Shown here one piece after another: positions 5,851 through 9,730 of a DNA stretch of 9,730 nucleotides. Each line of letters opens with the position of its first letter. Position 1 is the first letter of the stretch. The position numbers and the translations under genes are program-made. Source of the DNA: Candidatus Woesearchaeota archaeon (GTDB taxonomy: Archaea > Nanobdellota > Nanobdellia > Woesearchaeales > GW2011-AR15); NCBI GenBank assembly GCA_023701075.1, contig JAMPXQ010000042.1, positions 1 to 9,730 on the forward strand, given 5' to 3'. The notes below the pieces were generated by a model. That model made no database searches and was not told the origin of the DNA. It saw nothing but the letters and a program-made list of their open reading frames with translations.

Positions 5851-6597
5851 TTAGGGATGATGCTTTATCTCTTCATATATCCTATTGTCTAGTTTATATG
5901 CACTAGTTAATTTCCATCTGGAAACCTGGCTGATGCAGTGATATCCTAGTAGCGACCTTAAGTATCCTGTAGTCTCATTAGCTTCGAAAGTAAGCTGTTT
6001 CTCCATAGATTTCAGCATCCTAATTTCAATCCTTGGAGCTCCAAGATTCACTTCAAAATAAGTAGGAGAGTGTCTTGAACAGAGATACATAAGCATATCT
6101 TTTGCAGAATCAGAAGAAAATGCATATGGTCTGTTCTCTATAGCCAGATGCCCGCCGCCAAATTCATGAGTTATGTGCAAAGAATCTAAGAACTCATGAA
6201 GCTGTCCTGCCCATATGGCATTCTCAAGCCAATAATCAATGCTATTGGCAGCTTTGCCGAATATCTCAATATTTAATCCTTCATGATTGCCCTTGATATA
6301 TGCAGATTTTGTATTGAAGAATGTTGCATCAAACCATGTTGGCAATTCATGCCATGTGGATATGCTGGATATCAATTCATCCGGGCTGTCATAGAAGGCA
6401 TATATCAGCCTTGCACTGACGCATGAATCAGAAAGGACTATATCTCCTTGAGTTCTCCTAAAAAATTCTCCTTCAAGAGTGACTTTCTTGTTTCCAATCG
6501 TGCTTTCCATAATGATTAGATCAGGCCTTTCTCCATGTTTCTCGCAGAAATATTTCCAAGAGATATTCAAGCTTTCAAAAAGGACAATATCATCCAT
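5851..6597 (-). CDS. Unrecognised 248-residue soluble protein
   Basis: I do not recognise this protein. It is soluble, with no signal peptide or membrane helix. The first 70 residues look like alternating strands (LIIMESTIGNKKVTLEGEFF, then SARLIYAFYD). Residues 121-150 form a helix followed by a histidine-rich turn: His134, His141, His144 and His150 lie within HEFLDSLHITHEFGGGH. FEVNLGAPRIEIRML (181-195) looks like a strand pair. The clustered histidines could bind a metal, but no known zinc motif fits exactly. Isoleucine codons near the start are mostly ATT and ATC. The leaderless ATG at 6597 has a TATA box about 26 nt upstream. It is divergent from the HTH_10 regulator across a 150-bp gap and convergent with the SRP RNA. 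Likely a real gene, function unknown. Confidence 0.7.
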   Translation of the reverse strand: MDDIVLFESLNISWKYFCEKHGERPDLIIMESTIGNKKVTLEGEFFRRTQGDIVLSDSCVSARLIYAFYDSPDELISSISTWHELPTWFDATFFNTKSAYIKGNHEGLNIEIFGKAANSIDYWLENAIWAGQLHEFLDSLHITHEFGGGHLAIENRPYAFSSDSAKDMLMYLCSRHSPTYFEVNLGAPRIEIRMLKSMEKQLTFEANETTGYLRSLLGYHCISQVSRWKLTSAYKLDNRIYEEIKHHP

Positions 6598-6617
6598 ATA
6601 GAGAAGAGGAAAATAAG

Positions 6618-6627
6618 TTATATAAAA
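6618..6627 (-). promoter_or_regulatory. TATA box for the 248-residue protein gene
   Basis: The minus strand reads TTTTATATAA, centred about 26 nt before the ATG at 6597, consistent with a leaderless mRNA. It shares the 6598-6747 divergent region with the HTH_10 regulator. Confidence 0.62.
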
Positions 6628-6715
6628 ACATGATATAGCTAAACAGTCAATGGATGCCTGATACCAATTTATCTTAGGAAAATCATCAGTGCCAGATAGG
6701 AATAAGCAGCCAATA

Positions 6716-6723
6716 CTTTTTTA
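6716..6723 (+). promoter_or_regulatory. Candidate TATA box for the HTH_10 regulator
   Basis: CTTTTTTA is centred about 28 nt before the ATG at 6748. It is weaker than the other boxes. It supports 6748 as the leaderless start over the in-frame TTG at 6724, which directly abuts the box. Confidence 0.45.
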
Positions 6724-6747
6724 TTGTCATGGTACATTGGAAATGTC

Positions 6748-7386
6748 ATGTGGACAGCAAGGCTGCAGATACGGCATGATGACTGGCTCCTGGAGAAGAC
6801 CATTAAGTTCAAGATATCTGCGACAGGCATCCCTCTGAATTCCTATAAGAAAGATGGGAAGCAGTATCATACAGGCATGGTCTTCCTCAAAGGAGAGCAG
6901 AAGGACAAGGCCAGGTGTATAGAGAGCCTGAAGAAAGACAACAGGATAAGAGAAATGAAGGCAATGGGAAACCAGGTATTTGTCCTGATAGAAGGGGATG
7001 ATCATATAACCCCACACATGCCAAAAGAGCTGTTTTTCCTAAAGCCTGTTTCATTTGAGAAAGGATATGAATATTGGGAAATCGGAAGCTGGAACAAGAA
7101 GACGATAACAAGATTCTATGAAGATATAAAAAAGATAGCCGAAGTGAAGATACTTACGATAAAAAAAAGCCAGCCATCTATATTCATCCAGCATACAGTC
7201 CCAAAGCTTACAGAGAAGCAAAAAAATGCTATAGAATCAGCACTTGAATTCGGCTATTATGAATATCCCCGGAAGATATCAGTTGAAGAGCTGGCAAAAA
7301 AACTAAAGATCAAGAGGACGACATTCCAAGAGCATCTCAGGAAGGCTGAGAGCAAGGTCATGCGGATAATAATGCAGACTAATTAG
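6748..7386 (+). CDS. HTH_10 (Bat-type) transcriptional regulator
   Basis: A 212-residue cytoplasmic regulator. The N-terminal domain begins MWTARLQIRHDDWLLEKTIKF, the Trp-Arg-His-Asp opening I associate with this archaeal family, and runs to about residue 150 as a likely sensor domain. Residues about 154-204 are the HTH_10 domain: LTEKQKNAIESALEFGYY, then YPRKISVEELAKKLKIKRTT and FQEHLRKAESKVM, closely matching the family pattern in spacing and key residues. In haloarchaea relatives include Bat, the bacterio-opsin activator. Others are unassigned, so the target here is unknown. An in-frame TTG at 6724 would add eight residues, but the ATG start matches the usual N-terminus and the TATA spacing. 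The gene is divergent from the unrecognised 5851-6597 gene, which may be a target. Confidence 0.85.
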   Translation: MWTARLQIRHDDWLLEKTIKFKISATGIPLNSYKKDGKQYHTGMVFLKGEQKDKARCIESLKKDNRIREMKAMGNQVFVLIEGDDHITPHMPKELFFLKPVSFEKGYEYWEIGSWNKKTITRFYEDIKKIAEVKILTIKKSQPSIFIQHTVPKLTEKQKNAIESALEFGYYEYPRKISVEELAKKLKIKRTTFQEHLRKAESKVMRIIMQTN

Positions 7387-7425
7387 ATTATATTATTACT
7401 AATAAGGGAATACATTTAGATATAT

Positions 7426-7434
7426 TTTTAAATA
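7426..7434 (+). promoter_or_regulatory. TATA box for the 267-residue protein gene
   Basis: TTTTAAATA is centred about 26 nt before the ATG at 7456 with no SD, consistent with leaderless transcription. Confidence 0.62.
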
Positions 7435-7455
7435 AATCTATTTGCCCATCTATGC

Positions 7456-8259
7456 ATGACAAATAATTATCCTATAAAAAAACCTAGCAGTGCATCGGCA
7501 ACAGGAAAGCAGTTCTACGAATTTATGATAAATAATCTCAAGATACCTGCAAGCGCAAACCACAGCATATGGTACGCAGGAGCAGAAGAGCAGCTTAAAG
7601 ATCCTAAGACTTACGCATTCAGAGGAGATATCCCTGTAGGGAAGACCTTGGAATTGATTGCTCTTGGCGGAATCCCGATAAATGGAATGCATCAATTCAC
7701 AGGCGATGAATCTTATGTATTAGTGTCTGATTTAGCTGCAAGTGCCAGGACTGAACTAAATATCTCTGCAGATGCAAGAGATAAAGATAAGGTGTTCAAT
7801 TCAAATTTCAAGCCATATGATGACCTGCCAAATTTGACAAAGGTAAGCAATGAGCTGGCAGCATTGTCTGTACCAAAATCAATAAGCAGTTATATGGGTG
7901 GAACATTGAAGAAAGTGAATTATTCTGAAAGGGACATCATGGAATTTCTTACAAGCGCTCTTGATAACACAAGCGGCCCTGAGATGACGCATCTTCTTCA
8001 TGGGAATCATTCTGTTTGGTATGCTTTAGCATATATAAGAGAAAATAGGAATGTAAGTGGAGATATCGCTGCCGAGTTTTATGGGCAAAACCCTGTTGAT
8101 TTCTACCAGAAAGACATGGGTACTATTGTTCCTTCGATGTTTTTCGCTCTTGCCAATCTTGGTGTAGACCCGGTAATGGTGTATGAAAAGATGGATACTG
8201 TGATATGGGGAGCAGATAAAGTAGCGAAAGAGATGCAAAAATATATGCCTAAAGAATAA
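7456..8259 (+). CDS. Unrecognised 267-residue protein with duplicated NHS(I/V)WYA motif
   Basis: I do not recognise this protein. It is soluble, with no signal peptide or membrane helix, and looks mostly alpha-helical. It contains two related segments. Residues 22-44 have EFMINNL, then NHSIWYAGAE; residues 163-193 have EFLTSAL, then NHSVWYALAY. This suggests an internally duplicated fold with a conserved Asn-His-Ser-x-Trp-Tyr-Ala turn in each half. The repeated His and Trp could form paired binding sites, which is inference. The middle (about 95-150) looks like a linker. The ATG at 7456 is fixed by the TATA box; an out-of-frame ATG four bases earlier is ignored. It follows the HTH_10 regulator by 69 nt on the same strand but has its own promoter. 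A real gene on length, start signals and amino acid composition; function unknown. Confidence 0.75.
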   Translation: MTNNYPIKKPSSASATGKQFYEFMINNLKIPASANHSIWYAGAEEQLKDPKTYAFRGDIPVGKTLELIALGGIPINGMHQFTGDESYVLVSDLAASARTELNISADARDKDKVFNSNFKPYDDLPNLTKVSNELAALSVPKSISSYMGGTLKKVNYSERDIMEFLTSALDNTSGPEMTHLLHGNHSVWYALAYIRENRNVSGDIAAEFYGQNPVDFYQKDMGTIVPSMFFALANLGVDPVMVYEKMDTVIWGADKVAKEMQKYMPKE

Positions 8260-8305
8260 ATTTTCATTCAATTATCAAAAAAGCAGTCATATGCCTGCTA
8301 AAGTC

Positions 8306-8314
8306 TTAAATATA
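8306..8314 (+). promoter_or_regulatory. TATA box for the AlaX gene
   Basis: TTAAATATA is centred about 25 nt before the ATG at 8335, with no SD, consistent with a leaderless mRNA. Confidence 0.62.
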
Positions 8315-8334
8315 GTATATTCCAACCAACTAAG

Positions 8335-8985
8335 ATGACACAAAAGATATTCTGGGAAGATCCCTATCAAGTTGAATGCACAGCAAAAGTCACTTCGATT
8401 GAAGGCAAGAAAGTAAAGCTGGATAAGACAATTTTCTTTGCTTTCTGCGGCGGGCAGGAATCAGACAGCGGAACGATTGACGGGATAAATGTCGTCACTG
8501 CAACAAAGCTTGGTGACAAAGAGAATATCATAGATATAGAATATGAGTTGGAGAAAGAGCCGCACTTTGCTGTTGGAGATGAAGTCAAGGTCGTAATAGA
8601 CAAAGAAAAGAGGCTAAGTCTCATGAAGCTTCATTCAGCAGCCCACATATCCTATTATTTCACTATAGAGAAGTTTGGAAAGATGAGGATACTTGGTTCA
8701 AACATCGCGCCACAGAAAGCGAGGGTGGATTATGAATCAGAGAAGAACCTAGGAGAAGGGCTTGAAGAAGTTGAGAAGAAGCTGAATGATTTTTTAGCTG
8801 AAGGCCATGATATTCTTAGGACAGCGGATGAAAAACTCCCGGACCTGAAATGGTGGCAATGCGAAGGATGGAAGATGCCATGCGGCGGCACGCACGTAAG
8901 GAACACAAGAGAGATAGGAAGAGTAAGGCTAAGAAGGATAACAAAAGGCCAGAGTAAAGAAAGGATTGAGATTCACTTAGAATGA
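8335..8985 (+). CDS. alaX: AlaX-type alanyl-tRNA editing hydrolase (AlaX-M size class)
   Basis: A free-standing relative of the alanyl-tRNA synthetase editing domain. It hydrolyses mischarged tRNA-Ala, chiefly Ser-tRNA(Ala), in the cytoplasm. At 216 residues it has the size and two-part layout of the medium AlaX-M form. Residues 1-90 are the small N-terminal domain, with the glycine motif FFAFCGGQESDSG (34-46). Residues 95-216 are the editing core. The four zinc ligands are present as HxxxH (His100, His104 in LHSAAHI) and CxxxH (Cys183, His187 in MPCGGTHVRN). CGGTHV is close to the form in full-length AlaRS. Cys38 stands where Ser or Gly is usual in the glycine motif. The leaderless ATG has a TATA box about 25 nt upstream. 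A T-run after the stop ends the unit. Family is secure; exact substrate is inferred. Confidence 0.9.
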   Translation: MTQKIFWEDPYQVECTAKVTSIEGKKVKLDKTIFFAFCGGQESDSGTIDGINVVTATKLGDKENIIDIEYELEKEPHFAVGDEVKVVIDKEKRLSLMKLHSAAHISYYFTIEKFGKMRILGSNIAPQKARVDYESEKNLGEGLEEVEKKLNDFLAEGHDILRTADEKLPDLKWWQCEGWKMPCGGTHVRNTREIGRVRLRRITKGQSKERIEIHLE

Positions 8986-8990
8986 ATTAA

Positions 8991-9000
8991 TTTTTTCTCT
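8991..9000 (+). terminator. T-rich terminator after alaX
   Basis: TTTTTTCTCT begins 5 nt after the stop codon and lies between alaX and the TATA box of the next gene. It is the clearest T-run terminator in the window. Confidence 0.5.
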
Positions 9001-9013
9001 TGCAAAAGAAACT

Positions 9014-9023
9014 TTTTATATAA
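9014..9023 (+). promoter_or_regulatory. TATA box for the GNAT gene
   Basis: TTTTATATAA is centred about 25 nt before the ATG at 9043. It is the most canonical TATA box here and indicates a leaderless mRNA. Confidence 0.65.
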
Positions 9024-9042
9024 CAAGATCCTAATAGCCTAT

Positions 9043-9729
9043 ATGGACATTCGCAGGTTCTCAAGGCATAAAGAGGATGAAGGAAAAATTGTTGCATTAC
9101 TGGATAGAATTGGCAGTGATTTCATCCCAGGCCCAAAAGATTGTCTAGATGGAGCACCGGCATGGTTCTCCTGGCTGCAGATAACAGAAGAAGGATGTAT
9201 TGACAAGTCGCCATATGATGGTGCAGGAAAGAATTATGATTTCTTTTATACAATAGAAGGCAGTGATGCGACAGGCCTGATTTCAGTCATCTACAGGCTT
9301 CCTGATGTCAGTCCTTGGCATGGCATGACCATGCTTAAGCAAAAACTGGAAAATTACAGCATGTGCGAAACAAGGAGCCTAAGTGAATCAGGTGCATATG
9401 ACCTTTTTTCATCAGCGGCCTATGTCTCCACGTTCTTTGTTAGCAAGGAATATCGCAGAGTTGGTTTAGGCAGCATGCTTGAGGCAGCATTATTTAAGGA
9501 TCTCTATGAAGAAAGAGATATCCAAGATGTCATACTTAAGACATTCACATCAGGGCAAAAAATCATGCCAGGATTCAATTATTATATGACAAGAGGATGG
9601 AATAAGATAGGTGAGATGCAGTATGATCCAGAAAGGACTACTGGGAATTGGATAAGGAAGGATTCTGAAATATTTGAAAAAAGGTATGGTACTGCATGGT
9701 TCATGAAAAATATAACGACTAAAAAGTAG
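9043..9729 (+). CDS. GNAT-family N-acetyltransferase
   Basis: A 228-residue cytoplasmic protein of the acetyl-CoA-dependent GNAT superfamily. The acetyl-CoA-binding motif A is at about 127-150: YVSTFFVSKEYRRVGLGSML, with the R-x-x-G-x-G pattern at Arg138, Gly141 and Gly143 after a hydrophobic strand. Before it, strands at about 66-84 (YDFFYTIEGS, ATGLISVIYRL) fit the early sheet. After it, DVILKTFTSGQ and the NYYMTRGWNKIGEM segment (179-192) fit motif B and the typical GF/GW turn. The N-terminal 60 residues and the last 35 extend beyond a minimal GNAT domain. The acceptor substrate cannot be told; small molecule, protein N-terminus or lysine are all possible. The stop codon ends one base before the window edge, so the gene is complete. 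The start is fixed by the TATA box. Confidence 0.8.
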   Translation: MDIRRFSRHKEDEGKIVALLDRIGSDFIPGPKDCLDGAPAWFSWLQITEEGCIDKSPYDGAGKNYDFFYTIEGSDATGLISVIYRLPDVSPWHGMTMLKQKLENYSMCETRSLSESGAYDLFSSAAYVSTFFVSKEYRRVGLGSMLEAALFKDLYEERDIQDVILKTFTSGQKIMPGFNYYMTRGWNKIGEMQYDPERTTGNWIRKDSEIFEKRYGTAWFMKNITTKK

Positions 9730-9730
9730 T

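Noticed and set aside
6724..6747. TTG start for the HTH_10 regulator
   Set aside because: It would abut the TATA-like box and add eight residues not typical of the family. The ATG at 6748 gives the expected MW-x-A-R opening.
1..9730. tRNA genes, CRISPR arrays, insertion sequences, integrases
   Set aside because: I looked for T-loop (GTTCGA-type) sequences, regularly spaced repeats and transposase or integrase motifs on both strands and found none that hold up.

Overview
The window comes from an archaeon, most likely a small-genome DPANN-type lineage such as Woesearchaeota or a relative. The phylum is an inference. The archaeal assignment rests on four things. There is an archaeal-type SRP (7S) RNA at about 5562-5835. 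Most genes have a TATA-like box about 25-28 nt before the start codon, the signature of leaderless archaeal mRNAs. There is a HTH_10 (Bat-type) regulator. There is also a PhoU protein fused to an AbrB-like N-terminus and an S26 peptidase with a Ser/His active site in place of Ser/Lys.

Layout. (1) Positions 1-3234, minus strand: three consecutive unrecognised genes, read in the order 3234-2464, 2202-490 and 512-1 (runs off the left edge). They have Shine-Dalgarno-like sites, and the last two overlap by 23 nt. (2) 3380-4285, plus: AbrB-PhoU regulator, overlapping by 11 nt the convergent gene 4275-4799 (minus) for a six-helix membrane protein that resembles an ECF-transporter S component. (3) 4906-5466, plus: membrane-anchored signal-peptidase-like protein, followed by the SRP RNA. 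(4) 5851-6597, minus: unrecognised histidine-rich protein, divergent from the HTH_10 regulator at 6748-7386 (plus). (5) 7456-8259, plus: unrecognised protein with an internally duplicated motif. (6) 8335-8985, plus: AlaX-type trans-editing enzyme. (7) 9043-9729, plus: GNAT acetyltransferase, complete, ending one base before the window edge.

How it works together. Most of the right two thirds is made of single-gene units, each with its own TATA box, rather than long operons. The conserved genes are housekeeping or regulatory: phosphate-type regulation, vitamin or solute uptake, protein export, and tRNA quality control. The signal-peptidase-like gene and the SRP RNA are neighbours that both belong to protein export. 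The left block differs in using SD-led starts, and at least one of its genes has different isoleucine codon use. It is the best candidate in the window for an uncharacterised multi-gene unit, but its function cannot be read from sequence alone. I saw no tRNA, CRISPR array, insertion sequence or integrase.
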